From Clostridium chauvoei (GTDB taxonomy: Bacteria > Bacillota > Clostridia > Clostridiales > Clostridiaceae), in NCBI RefSeq assembly GCF_002327185.1, contig NZ_CP018624.1, positions 248,001 through 312,000 of the forward strand: 64,000 bases of DNA. Direction: 5' to 3'. Below are positions 28,550-37,988 of this stretch, piece after piece. Position 1 is the first letter of the stretch; each line of letters opens with the position of its first letter. The translations under genes and the position numbers were made by a program. Below the pieces are notes generated by a model, which saw nothing but the letters and a program-made list of their open reading frames with translations, was not told the origin of the DNA and made no database searches.

Positions 28550-29806
28550 TTAAAATCTTCTATATTTTACTTTTCTTCTTATCATAACTATTAATGTTAT
28601 TATTAATATTAAAATAAATAGAGCAATACAACTAAACGTGATTAAAGCTATTTTATTTTTATTTAAACTTTGAAAAGACTCTTTAACTACTATTTTAAAA
28701 GTATAATCTCTATCAATTCCACTAGCTAAATCCATTTCTGAAACCTTTTTATTATCAGCAAGTATAGATCCTTTAAATAACAAATCACCTTTAGCTATAG
28801 CTTCTTTTGTAATATCTCTATTTTCATAATCAACTGAAATATTAGGAGCAGGATCGAATTTGCATTTTGTAAAATATACATCTTCTGTAGCTATAAGAGG
28901 TAGTGTAATTTCATCATTAATTTTATAATCAGATAAAACATCACCTTTTTTAACTATTTTAAGAGTTTCAAAATTATCAAAGCCATATTGGAATAACTCT
29001 CCAACACTTCTAAATTGAGCATCTTTGTTAACTGCATTTAAAAAAGATGCAACTAAAACTTGATTATCCTTTTTAGCAACAGCTGTATAAGTATGGTTAG
29101 CTTCAGGAGTATATCCTGTTTTACCACAAAAAGCATATTTATAATAATACGGTGTATTTTCATTTATACAATGATTTCTATTATTAGCCCATTTTTCAGT
29201 TCCGTCATCATTAGGATTCGTTTTAAAAATATAATATGGCGTTCTTGAGATTTCAATAAAATCTGGATTATTATATGCCGCCTTCATAATTAGTGATAAA
29301 TCATAAGCAGTAGTTACATGACCTGCTTCATGCAAACCACTAGGATTTTTAAATACTGTATCTTTTGCTCCAAGCTCGTGAGCCTTTTTAGTCATAAGTT
29401 CGCCAAATGCAGCATTTGAACCAGAAATATGTTCAGCTAAAGCTTCTGCACAATCATTTCCAGACTCTAAAAGTAAACCAAGTAACAATTCTTTTACTGT
29501 GTAAACTTGGCCCTCTCTTACACCTATAGCAGTACCCTCTACCAAAGTTGGATTTTTACCTATAGTAACTTTTTCATCTAACTTACATTTTTCTAACGTT
29601 AACAATGCTGTCATTACTTTTGTTGTTGAAGCTGGTTCATATTTAACATGAGAGTTTTTTGAATATACAACCTCTCCTGTAACTCCATCCATTAATACTA
29701 CCCCTTGAGCATCAAGTGGAGGAACCGTACTAGCGTTAGTAATTTTTTCATTAATATTAAAAATCACTAAAAATACTAGTAATAAATTTAAAATAAATTT
29801 TTTCAT
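28550..29806 (-). CDS. dacA: D-alanyl-D-alanine carboxypeptidase (DacA/PBP5 type)
   Basis: A 418-residue low-molecular-weight PBP. It has a signal peptide (about 1-25), SxxK at 60-63 (PASTTKVM), LESGNDCAEAL (SxN), CGKTGYTPEA (KTG) and a C-terminal beta domain. The last 30 residues are a membrane helix plus the basic tail MIRRKVKYRR, so it is membrane-anchored by a true transmembrane helix rather than an amphipathic one. It trims pentapeptides in the wall. It is alone on the minus strand; whether it is the vegetative DacA or a sporulation paralogue is unclear. Confidence 0.93.
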   Translation of the reverse strand: MKKFILNLLLVFLVIFNINEKITNASTVPPLDAQGVVLMDGVTGEVVYSKNSHVKYEPASTTKVMTALLTLEKCKLDEKVTIGKNPTLVEGTAIGVREGQVYTVKELLLGLLLESGNDCAEALAEHISGSNAAFGELMTKKAHELGAKDTVFKNPSGLHEAGHVTTAYDLSLIMKAAYNNPDFIEISRTPYYIFKTNPNDDGTEKWANNRNHCINENTPYYYKYAFCGKTGYTPEANHTYTAVAKKDNQVLVASFLNAVNKDAQFRSVGELFQYGFDNFETLKIVKKGDVLSDYKINDEITLPLIATEDVYFTKCKFDPAPNISVDYENRDITKEAIAKGDLLFKGSILADNKKVSEMDLASGIDRDYTFKIVVKESFQSLNKNKIALITFSCIALFILILIITLIVMIRRKVKYRRF

Positions 29807-29962
29807 AATTAATCTCCCAATACTTAAAAGTTTATCAACATTTCTATTTTATCAAAAAGGTGAAAAATATTCCACTTTATAACACTAATTTATAAACATA
29901 AGGAATTAAATTACTGTGAATATGTTAATAATTATAAGAAAATATAAAAAGAGAGGATTTAA

Positions 29963-30658
29963 ATGAAAAGTTTTAAATTAAAATATAATAAACAATTAAA
30001 TTTATATAAAAATAAGAAATTTTTAGGTGGTTTAACATTGTTAATAATTTGTATTGTATTTATAGTTTTTAAATATGATTCAAATAAGGGTAAAGTTTTT
30101 AAAGATGAGTATATGAAAGATATTTTTGTTGATGAAGAGATTCAGGGGGAGGTAGAAGAAGCTATTTCAGAAGTTGTAGTAAATAAAGATGAAGTTTTAG
30201 AAAAAGAAACCTTAACAGTAGAGATAAAAGGAGAAGTTAAAAAACCAGATGTTTATATATTAAATAAAGGGAGTATAATAAAAGACTTAATAGAAGCTTC
30301 AGGTGGATTAACAGAAAATAGTGATATTTCTAAAATAAATAGAGCTGATGAATTACAAAATCATCAATTAATAGTAATACCTAATATAAATGACAAAGAC
30401 AAAGAGGTAGAGGTAGTTCAAGGTGGAGATAATAATAATGTAGAAAGTAATTCTTCTAAAACATCAAATAAAGTAAATATAAATACAGCAGATTTAAATG
30501 AATTAAAAACTATAAATGGAATTGGTGATTCAAAGGCACAAAGCATAATAACTCATAGAGAAAAAAATGGAAAGTTTAAAACTATAGATGATATAAAAAA
30601 TGTAACATGGATAGGAGAAAAAATATTTGAAAATATAAAAGATAAAATAGATATTTAA
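29963..30658 (+). CDS. comEA: ComEA-like SLBB plus helix-hairpin-helix DNA-binding protein
   Basis: A 231-residue membrane-anchored protein with one N-terminal helix (about 21-37), an SLBB-like domain (about 85-145, VEIKGEVKKPDVYIL and LIEASGGLTENSDISKINRA) and a C-terminal double HhH domain (about 165-231, VNINTADLNELKTINGIGDS). ComEA captures incoming DNA outside the membrane during competence. No comEB or comEC follows, which weakens a competence role here. Confidence 0.9.
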   Translation: MKSFKLKYNKQLNLYKNKKFLGGLTLLIICIVFIVFKYDSNKGKVFKDEYMKDIFVDEEIQGEVEEAISEVVVNKDEVLEKETLTVEIKGEVKKPDVYILNKGSIIKDLIEASGGLTENSDISKINRADELQNHQLIVIPNINDKDKEVEVVQGGDNNNVESNSSKTSNKVNINTADLNELKTINGIGDSKAQSIITHREKNGKFKTIDDIKNVTWIGEKIFENIKDKIDI

Positions 30659-30780
30659 ATTTAAGAATTGATTATTATGTGTCAAATATATGTCAGAGTC
30701 TTTTAATATACTTGGCTAGATGTTATAATTAGAGGGATTTAGGAAAGAATAAACATAAGAATAGATCCATGGAGGTCAAA

Positions 30781-31443
30781 ATGAAAAAAAATATAATTAG
30801 TTTTTTATTAAGTGGAGTTTTAGTGATGTCATTAGTTTCATGCACTAATAAAGCTGATAAAAAAGTAGAAGAGCCAAAAACAAAGACTCAAGTAGAAGAG
30901 AAAAAAATAGAAGGTGAATGGGCAAAAAATTATTCTAAAGAAGAAGTTACAAAATATAATAATGAAATACTTACAAAAATTGAAGAGTTAACTCAAATTT
31001 TTGAATTAGAATATGAGAAAAAAGAAGTGGTAAAAGAGGAAAATGGAGAGACTGTAAACTCAAATTACATATATGTAGATAATTTAAATCCAGAACCTAA
31101 TAGATTAGAAAGTATGGATTATAGATTTAAAATTTATGGATCAGATATGTCAAAGGGTCAACTTGTATTAAGAATAGGTTTTAATTTAGATAAAAAGACA
31201 ATAAAAGAAGATGGAAGTTTTGACTTTAAAGAAACTTCGATAGCATCATATTCAGAAGCTATGACAGGTGTTGAAGATAGAGATTATACTGAATTAAATA
31301 AACAAATTTATGATATAGTAAATAGTGATAAATCAGAAGGTACTATAGAAAATAACTTAAATGGTTTATTAGAAACTATATCAATAAAAGACAATATTCT
31401 ATTATATAAATTAGAAACAAAGAAGTATGATTTCAAAAAATAA
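30781..31443 (+). CDS. Lipoprotein of unknown function
   Basis: A 220-residue lipoprotein. The signal peptide with lipobox LVSC places the lipidated Cys near residue 21, followed by a Lys/Glu/Thr linker and a globular domain of about 170 residues that I do not recognise. ATG 30781 was chosen because TGGAGGTC precedes it; an upstream in-frame ATG (30769) includes that site. It stands alone between comEA and the RDD-like gene. Confidence 0.78.
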   Translation: MKKNIISFLLSGVLVMSLVSCTNKADKKVEEPKTKTQVEEKKIEGEWAKNYSKEEVTKYNNEILTKIEELTQIFELEYEKKEVVKEENGETVNSNYIYVDNLNPEPNRLESMDYRFKIYGSDMSKGQLVLRIGFNLDKKTIKEDGSFDFKETSIASYSEAMTGVEDRDYTELNKQIYDIVNSDKSEGTIENNLNGLLETISIKDNILLYKLETKKYDFKK

Positions 31444-31532
31444 TAAATTTTATATAAATTAGATTCAAATTTAAGTTATATACATATTCAATTTGTCTTA
31501 AAATAAAGGCGGGAAATGGGAGGAAGTAAGAT

Positions 31533-31943
31533 TTGTTAGATAAAGATACAACAAGTAATAATGAAGAAATTTTAAACTCAGAAAATAATGAAGAAGTATC
31601 AGTAGAGGAAGTATTAGTAGAAGAACCTTTAGTTGAGGAAACTTCAGAAAATACTTTAGTTACAGAAGAAAAAATAGAAGAAGATGTTGTTAAAGAAGAG
31701 TCTAAAGCTATGAGAGGTATTAGAAAGTTATTAGTTGGTGTTATAGATCAAATAGTAATTTTTGCTGCATCATTAGTAGTATTAATGATTTTTGATTTTA
31801 TATTAAGATTAACAGGATTCTTTGTAGCTCAAAAAGAACAAGTAATTTTAATTATATATGCTTTATTAAATGTTATATACATTCCAATTTGTGAAGCAAC
31901 AAAATTAAAAAAGACTATAGGAAAAAAAGTATTATTTAAGTAA
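31533..31943 (+). CDS. RDD-like two-helix membrane protein
   Basis: A 136-residue protein: an acidic low-complexity N-terminus (about 1-60, Glu/Val/Asn-rich), then a membrane part with two helices (about 68-92 and 100-118) and a basic C-terminus (ATKLKKTIGKKVLF). The spacing and the final T-GK pattern resemble a short RDD domain. TTG 31533 is the start, with GGGAGGAAG about 5 bases ahead. Function unknown. Confidence 0.62.
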   Translation: MLDKDTTSNNEEILNSENNEEVSVEEVLVEEPLVEETSENTLVTEEKIEEDVVKEESKAMRGIRKLLVGVIDQIVIFAASLVVLMIFDFILRLTGFFVAQKEQVILIIYALLNVIYIPICEATKLKKTIGKKVLFK

Positions 31944-31967
31944 TAAACATATGATTAGGAGAAAAAC

Positions 31968-33323
31968 ATGAGAAAAGGTAGTGCACTACAAGTTAAAATA
32001 GAAAAAACAGAGTTTCCATCAGTAGGAGTAGGTACAGTTGGAACTAAAAAAATATTTGTAAAAGGAGCTTTTCCAGGTCAAACTGTAACAGGAAAAGTGA
32101 AAAAGAAAAGACAAGAATACGCAGAGTTAAAACTTTTATCAGTAGATGAAAGAGCAGACTATGAAATAGAGGCACCATGTGAATATTTTGGAGTTTGTGG
32201 AGGTTGTAGTTCACAAAACCTTACTTATGAAAAACAATTAGAATTTTTAAGTGATGAAGTTAAAGAACTATTTGAAAAAGCAAACCTACCTATGGGAGAA
32301 TACCTAGGAGTTGTTGGAAGTAAGAATCAATGGGAATACAGAAATAAAATGGAATTCACTTTTGGAGATTTTGAAAAAGGTGGAGAACTTACACTAGGAA
32401 TGCATATGAAAGGAAAATCCTTTGGTATCATTACAGTTGATAAGTGTATGATAGTAGATGAAGACTTTAGAACAGTTATAAAATCAACTGTTGATTACTT
32501 TAAAGATAAGGAATTACCTTATTATAGAGTAATGAGAAGAGAAGGATATTTAAGACATCTAGTTATAAGAAAAGCTATTAATACTGGAGAGTTAATGGTT
32601 AATTTAGTAACTACAACTCAAGTTGACTTTGATTTAAGTGGATATGTAGAAGTATTAAAAAGCAAGGATTATAAAGGTGAGTTAGTTTCTATATTACATA
32701 CAGAAAATAATTCATTCTCAGATGCCGTTATTCCAGAAAAAATAAACTTATTATATGGAAAAGACTATATAGTAGAAAATCTATTAGGTCTAAAGTTTAA
32801 AATATCACCATTTTCATTCTTCCAAACTAATACTCAAGGGGCAGAAAGCCTTTATAGTATAGTAAGAGACTTTATGGGAGAATCTTCTGATAAGGTAGTT
32901 TTCGATCTTTATTGTGGAACAGGAACAATAGGTCAAATAGCAGCATCAAGTGCAAAAAAAGTTATAGGTATAGAGCTTATAGAAGAAGCAGTTGAAGCAG
33001 CAAAGGAAAACGCTAAACTAAACGGATTAAATAATTGTGAATTCTTAGCTGGTGATGTAGGAGAAATAATAAAAACTGTAAAAGCAAAACCAGATATAAT
33101 TATATTAGATCCACCAAGAAGTGGAGTACATCCTAAGGCATTAGAATACGTAATAAAATTTAATGCAAAAGAAATAATTTATGTTTCATGTAATCCTAAA
33201 ACTTTAGTTGAAAACCTAGAAACATTAATAGCTTGTGGATATGAAGTAGTTAAGAGTACTGTTAAGGATATGTTCCCTAATACACCACACGCTGAATCAG
33301 TTGTTAAGCTGATTAAGAAATAG
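31968..33323 (+). CDS. 23S rRNA (uracil-5-)-methyltransferase, RumA/RlmCD type
   Basis: A 451-residue enzyme with an N-terminal TRAM domain (about 1-60), a 4Fe-4S cluster motif ([14 protein letters not shown], about 65-78, plus the later DKCMIVD Cys) and a SAM domain with [26 protein letters not shown] and catalytic VSCNPKTL. Firmicute members methylate U747 and/or U1939 of 23S rRNA. It sits 24 bases after the RDD-like gene. Several paralogues are usual in clostridia, so the exact site is not assigned. Confidence 0.93.
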   Translation: MRKGSALQVKIEKTEFPSVGVGTVGTKKIFVKGAFPGQTVTGKVKKKRQEYAELKLLSVDERADYEIEAPCEYFGVCGGCSSQNLTYEKQLEFLSDEVKELFEKANLPMGEYLGVVGSKNQWEYRNKMEFTFGDFEKGGELTLGMHMKGKSFGIITVDKCMIVDEDFRTVIKSTVDYFKDKELPYYRVMRREGYLRHLVIRKAINTGELMVNLVTTTQVDFDLSGYVEVLKSKDYKGELVSILHTENNSFSDAVIPEKINLLYGKDYIVENLLGLKFKISPFSFFQTNTQGAESLYSIVRDFMGESSDKVVFDLYCGTGTIGQIAASSAKKVIGIELIEEAVEAAKENAKLNGLNNCEFLAGDVGEIIKTVKAKPDIIILDPPRSGVHPKALEYVIKFNAKEIIYVSCNPKTLVENLETLIACGYEVVKSTVKDMFPNTPHAESVVKLIKK

Positions 33324-33454
33324 GTATTGAACACTTAGTGAAGTGATAGCTGAACTTACTGTGAAAGCCCGTATTCTTAAGCTTGTTGTATGAATATGTT
33401 CCTTTTAAATATAAGGTTTAGCGGGTTTAAATTAAATATTGAAATATGTTCATT

Positions 33455-33496
33455 TTAAAAATCCCCCAAACTTAGAGTTTGAGGGATTTTTATTTA
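33455..33496 (+). terminator. Intrinsic terminator before the type I locus
   Basis: A 16-bp stem with one mismatch (AAAAATCCCCCAAACT / AGTTTGAGGGATTTTT), loop TAG. The rest of the 33324-33599 gap holds only a short repeated AATATGTTC-TTTTA (about 33393 and 33444) and no gene. Confidence 0.88.
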
Positions 33497-33599
33497 AATA
33501 AAGATTAAAAAAGAACAAAAAATTGATTTTACTATTATAAATAGAAAAAATCTGTAAAACATAGTAAAATAGAGATACATAACATAGGAGGATACAACA

Positions 33600-35063
33600 A
33601 TGATTACAGGTGAATTAAAAAGTAAAGTAGATAAAATTTGGGAAACTTTTTGGACTGGTGGAATAACTAATCCATTAGAAGTAATTGAGCAGTTTACATA
33701 TCTTTTATTTATAAAAGGATTAGATGATATTGAAACAACTAAAGAAGCAGAGGCTTCAATATTAGGGATAGACTTTGAAAGAACATTTCCAGAGAATAAG
33801 CAATATTTAAGATGGAGTAAATTTTCCAATGAAGGTGATCCAGAAAAAATGTATTTAATAGTACAAAATGAGGTATTTCCATTTATAAAAAATCTACATG
33901 GAAATAAAGAGTCAGCATATGCAAAGTATATGGGAGATGCAATATTTAAAATTCCAACACCGCTTATGCTTTCAAAAATAGTTGATGGAATTAACAACAT
34001 TAAGTTTGATAAAGATAAAGATACTAAGGGAGATTTATATGAATATCTATTATCAAAAGTAGCTACAGCAGGAACGAATGGACAATTTAGAACACCAAGA
34101 CACATAATTGATATGATGGTTAATTTAATGAAACCAACACCAGAAGATATTATTGTAGATCCAGCAGCAGGTTCAGCAGGATTTTTAGTTTCTTCACAAC
34201 AATACTTAAGAGAAAATCATGCAAATTTATTCTTAGTTCAAGGGTTAAAAGAACATTTTAATAATAATATGTTCTTTGGATTTGATATGGATAGAACAAT
34301 GCTTAGAATAGGTGCTATGAATATGATGCTACATGGTGTTGATAATCCTAATATAGAATATAAAGATTCATTATCTGAAGTAAATACTGATAATGATAAA
34401 TTCACATTAGTCTTAGCAAATCCACCATTTAAAGGTAGCTTAGACTATGAAGCAGTATCAGCAGATCTTTTAAAAGTAACTAAAACAAAGAAAACAGAAC
34501 TTTTATTTTTAGCACTATTCTTAAGAATACTAAAAATAGGTGGAAGATGTGCATCTATAGTACCTGATGGAGTTTTATTTGGATCAACAGGTGGGCATAA
34601 ATCCATAAGAAAAGAAATAGTTGAAAATCATAAATTAGAAGCAATAATATCAATGCCATCTGGAGTATTTAAACCATATGCAGGAGTATCTACAGCAATA
34701 ATGATATTCACCAAAACAGGCACAGGTGGAACAGATAAAGTATGGTTCTACGACATGAAAGCAGATGGATACTCTCTAGATGATAAAAGAAATCCTATAG
34801 AAGATAACGACATAAATGATATTATAGAAAGATTTAATAACCTAGATAAAGAAGATGAAAGAAAAAGAACAGAACAAAGCTTCTTCGTACCAGTAGAAGA
34901 AATTAGAGATAATGGATATGACTTATCAATAAATAAATATAAAGAAATAGAATATGAAGAAATTCATTATGATTCACCACAAGAAATAATGTTAAGACTT
35001 AGAGAGCTAGAAATGGAAATTACAGCTGGAATAGAAGATTTAGCAGAAATGATTGGGGAGTAG
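33600..35063 (+). CDS. hsdM: Type I restriction-modification methyltransferase subunit HsdM
   Basis: A 487-residue N6-adenine methyltransferase subunit with an N-terminal HsdM helical domain (about 5-125) and a MTase domain with SAM motif DPAAGSAGF (about 187-195) and catalytic NPPF (about 274-277). With HsdS it methylates both strands of a bipartite target; HsdR is added for cleavage. ATG 33600 follows AGGAGG. hsdS starts 4 bases after the stop. The locus is accessory and interrupts otherwise housekeeping DNA. Confidence 0.96.
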   Translation: MITGELKSKVDKIWETFWTGGITNPLEVIEQFTYLLFIKGLDDIETTKEAEASILGIDFERTFPENKQYLRWSKFSNEGDPEKMYLIVQNEVFPFIKNLHGNKESAYAKYMGDAIFKIPTPLMLSKIVDGINNIKFDKDKDTKGDLYEYLLSKVATAGTNGQFRTPRHIIDMMVNLMKPTPEDIIVDPAAGSAGFLVSSQQYLRENHANLFLVQGLKEHFNNNMFFGFDMDRTMLRIGAMNMMLHGVDNPNIEYKDSLSEVNTDNDKFTLVLANPPFKGSLDYEAVSADLLKVTKTKKTELLFLALFLRILKIGGRCASIVPDGVLFGSTGGHKSIRKEIVENHKLEAIISMPSGVFKPYAGVSTAIMIFTKTGTGGTDKVWFYDMKADGYSLDDKRNPIEDNDINDIIERFNNLDKEDERKRTEQSFFVPVEEIRDNGYDLSINKYKEIEYEEIHYDSPQEIMLRLRELEMEITAGIEDLAEMIGE

Positions 35064-35066
35064 ACT

Positions 35067-36217
35067 ATGGAATATAAAAAATTAAATGAATTATGTGAAA
35101 TAAATATAGGCAAAACTCCGTCTAGAAGTAAAAGTCAGTATTGGGGAGAGGGTATAAATTGGTTATCTATTTCTGATTTAAAAGATAAATTTATAAGAAA
35201 GACTAGGGAGCAAATAACTAATGAAGCCATATCTGAATGTAATATGAAGATTGTTCCTAAAGATACTGTAGTTATGAGTTTTAAACTTTCAATTGGAAAA
35301 ACTGCTATCTTGAAAGAAGATATGTATACAAATGAAGCTATTGCAAATTTTCCAATTAAAAATAAAGAGTTATTTCCAGAGTATTTATATTATGCTATAA
35401 AGACTTTAAATTTTGATAATACAGATAGAGCAGTTATGGGAGCTACGCTAAATAAGACCAAACTAAACCAGTTAAGGATACCTTATTGTAAGCTAGAAGA
35501 ACAAAAAAAATAGTAGAAATATTAGATAAAGCGCAAGAATTAATAGATAAAAGAAAAGAGCAAATACAAGCATTAGATGAATTAGTTAAATCACAATTTA
35601 TCGAGATGTTTGGGGACCCAGTTACTAATTCAAAAGGATGGGAAAAAGTAAGCCTTAATGAGTTAGGGGAGTTATCAAGAGGAAAATCTAAACATAGACC
35701 AAGAAATGCTCCTGAATTGTTAGGAGGACCATATCCATTAGTGCAAACTGGGGATATTGCAAATGCAGGCATATATTTGAAAGAGTACACACAGACTTAT
35801 TCAGAGTTTGGACTTAAGCAGAGTAAGATGTGGAATAAAGGAACTTTATGTATTACTATTGCAGCGAATATTGCAAAGACCAGTATATTAACTTTTGATG
35901 CTTGTTTCCCAGATAGTGTAGTTGCTTTCATTCCAAATGAAAAGACTAATAATATGTTTATTCAATTTTGGATGTCATTCTTACAAAAAATATTAGAAGA
36001 TTCGGCACCAGAATCAGCACAAAAAAATATAAATCTTAAAATATTAAGTGAACAAAAAGTTATTGTGCCACCAATTGAACTTCAAAATCAATTTGCTGAT
36101 TTTGTTGAACAAGTCGATAAATTGAAATTTGAAATGGAGAATAGCTTAAAGGAATTAGAAGATAATTTTAATTCATTAATGCAAAAAGCTTTTAATGGTG
36201 AGTTATTTAGTGAATAA
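35067..36217 (+). pseudogene. hsdS: HsdS specificity subunit, frameshifted at an A8 run (possibly phase-variable)
   Basis: The first frame (35067-35513, 148 residues) is the first target-recognition domain. It ends at a TAG just after an A8 run (35503-35510). With nine A the frame continues through the central conserved helix (IVEILDKAQELIDKRKEQIQ) into FIEMFGDPV and the second recognition domain, ending at 36217: 383 residues, a normal HsdS size. The downstream half ends NSLMQKAFNGELFSE, the usual C-terminus. As given, HsdS is cut to half; some half-subunits work as homodimers, so partial function is not excluded. A read error, a fixed mutation or slipped-strand ON/OFF switching all fit. Confidence 0.85.
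35587..35613 (+). repeat. 27-bp direct repeat, copy 1 (inside hsdS)
   Basis: Begins TAAATCACAATTTATCGAG. Identical over 27 bases to 37337-37363, and after one mismatch the match continues for about 9 bases. It encodes KSQFIEMFG at the junction between the central helix and the second recognition domain. Same orientation as copy 2, 1,750 bases apart. Confidence 0.95.
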
Positions 36218-36348
36218 ATATCAATATAACTAAACAATTGGTAATCTTTAAATTAACTTAGGCAAAAGTATATTAGAAAAAATATAAAATAATAAAGTAT
36301 ATGGCAATAATCATTATATCTATAATATTTAAAAGTGAGGTAGATATA

Positions 36349-37332
36349 GTGGAAGAGGCTATTATTAAAATAGAACAAGAGATGGTTAGTTTACTTGATG
36401 ATAGACAAATGAAAGAACTTCATAATGTATTAGTTAATAGTTTAGGAGAGTTTAGTATATCCAAAGAAGAAAAGAGAAAAATTATAAAAAAAGAAATAAA
36501 TTATTGTGATATATTTATTTGTGCCAAAAATGTAGAAGGGTGTTCTGAAAAATCTATAAAGTATTATAAATCAACTATAGAGAAGATGTTAATTAAAATT
36601 CAAAAAGATGTGAAAGATATTACAACAGAAGATTTAAGAGAATATTTAGGTGGATATAGTAAAAAGAATAATTGTAGTAAGGTTACTATTGATAATATTA
36701 GACGTATTATTTCAACTTTTTTTTCATGGCTTGAAGAAGAAAATTATATTTTAAAGAGTCCTGCAAGACGTATTCATAAAATAAGGACAGGAAGAGTTGT
36801 TAAAGAAACTTATAGTGACGAAAATATAGAAGTAATGCGTGACAAGTGTGAAGAAATAAGAGATTTAGCTATAATTGATTTACTTAATTCTACAGGAATG
36901 CGTGTAGGGGAATTAGTGAAACTAAATATTTCTGATATAAACTTTATTGAAAGAGAATGTACTGTTTTAGGAAAAGGTAATAAACAAAGAAAAGCCTATT
37001 TTGATGCAAGGGCAAAAATTCATTTACAAGATTATTTAAATACTAGAACAGATACAAATGAGGCACTATTTGTTTCTTTATTAAAACCACATAATAGATT
37101 GGAGATTAGTGGTGTTGAAATCAGAATGAGGCAGCTTGGAAGAAAACTTAATATTAATAAGGTACACCCACATAAGTTTAGGAGAACTCTTGCTACAAAA
37201 GCAATAGATAAGGGAATGCCTATAGAGCAGGTTCAACAACTTTTAGGTCATTCTAAAATAGATACAACATTACAATATGCTATGGTCAATCAAATCAATG
37301 TGAAAAACTCACACAAAAAATATATTGGTTAA
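36349..37332 (+). CDS. Tyrosine recombinase inside the hsdS locus
   Basis: A 327-residue XerC/D-like integrase. It has an N-terminal SAM-like DNA-binding domain (about 45-140) and a catalytic domain with GMRVGEL (Arg near 184), HKFRRT (His near 274, Arg near 277), LLGHSKIDTT (His near 300) and QYA (Tyr near 309), so the R-H-R-H-Y set is complete. GTG 36349 was chosen because AAAAGTGAGG precedes it; the upstream ATG (36301) adds only a hydrophobic lead without a site. It ends 5 bases before the second hsdS repeat. By analogy with recombinases in other type I loci it probably shuffles hsdS modules. Confidence 0.92.
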   Translation: MEEAIIKIEQEMVSLLDDRQMKELHNVLVNSLGEFSISKEEKRKIIKKEINYCDIFICAKNVEGCSEKSIKYYKSTIEKMLIKIQKDVKDITTEDLREYLGGYSKKNNCSKVTIDNIRRIISTFFSWLEEENYILKSPARRIHKIRTGRVVKETYSDENIEVMRDKCEEIRDLAIIDLLNSTGMRVGELVKLNISDINFIERECTVLGKGNKQRKAYFDARAKIHLQDYLNTRTDTNEALFVSLLKPHNRLEISGVEIRMRQLGRKLNINKVHPHKFRRTLATKAIDKGMPIEQVQQLLGHSKIDTTLQYAMVNQINVKNSHKKYIG

Positions 37333-37336
37333 CTTG

Positions 37337-37363
37337 TAAATCACAATTTATCGAGATGTTTGG
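37337..37363 (+). repeat. 27-bp direct repeat, copy 2 (start of the second hsdS half)
   Basis: Second copy of the 35587-35613 sequence, again in the reading frame that gives KSQFIEMFG, immediately after the recombinase stop codon. Confidence 0.95.
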
Positions 37364-37979
37364 TGACCCAGTTTCAAATCCAAAAGGATGGAAGAAAGTA
37401 ATTTGCAAAGATATTACATCTAAGATAGGTTCTGGAGCTACGCCAAGTGGTGGGAACTCTAGTTATAAAGAAGAAGGAATTTCTTTAATTAGAAGTATGA
37501 ATGTTCATAATAATAAATTTATTTATAAGGATTTAGCATTTATTGATGATGAGCAAGCTAAAAAGTTAAAGAATGTAATAATTGAGGAGAATGATATTCT
37601 TTTAAATATTACAGGAGCTTCAGTAGCTAGAAGTTGCATTGTGCCATCAGCTATAATTCCAGCAAGAGTAAATCAGCACGTTTCCATAATACGTTGTAAA
37701 CATGAAGAAATATTACCTGTATTTTTAGTGTATCAGTTTACAAATGAAAGCTATCAAAGAAAGCTTTGGGATATTGCAACAAGTGGAGGAGCCACAAGAG
37801 AAGCTATTACTAAGCAACAATTAGAAAATCTAGAATTAATAGTACCACCTATAGAAATTCAAAATAAGTTCATAGAATTTATTAAGGTAAACGACAAATT
37901 GAAATTTGAATTTTGGATTTTAAAATTAAAAATGGAGAAGTGGGTTTATAATATTTTAATTTATGATATTGAAAGGAGT
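37338..37979 (+). pseudogene. Silent hsdS 3' half (alternative second recognition domain)
   Basis: This stretch begins inside the 27-bp repeat and encodes FGDPVSNPKGWKK, then a different recognition domain (GSGATPSGGNSSYKEEGI, LNITGASVARSCIVPSA) and LIVPPIEIQNKFIEF. It has no N-terminal recognition domain and no ribosome site of its own, so it looks like a spare cassette. Its end diverges from the other copy after DKLKFE: the normal QKAFNGELF tail is missing and the frame runs without a stop into the Fic gene. After recombination at the repeats it would be joined in frame to the first half of hsdS. Confidence 0.82.
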
Positions 37980-37988
37980 GATTTAGAA

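Noticed and set aside
29963..30658. Competence operon comEA-comEB-comEC
   Set aside because: Only the ComEA-like gene is present; the next genes are a lipoprotein and an RDD-like protein.
36301..36348. Upstream ATG (36301) as recombinase start
   Set aside because: It adds only a hydrophobic stretch and has no ribosome site; GTG 36349 has one.
35587..37363. Prophage or integrative element bounded by att sites
   Set aside because: The 27-bp repeat is part of the hsdS coding sequence and only the recombinase lies between; no phage or conjugation genes are present.
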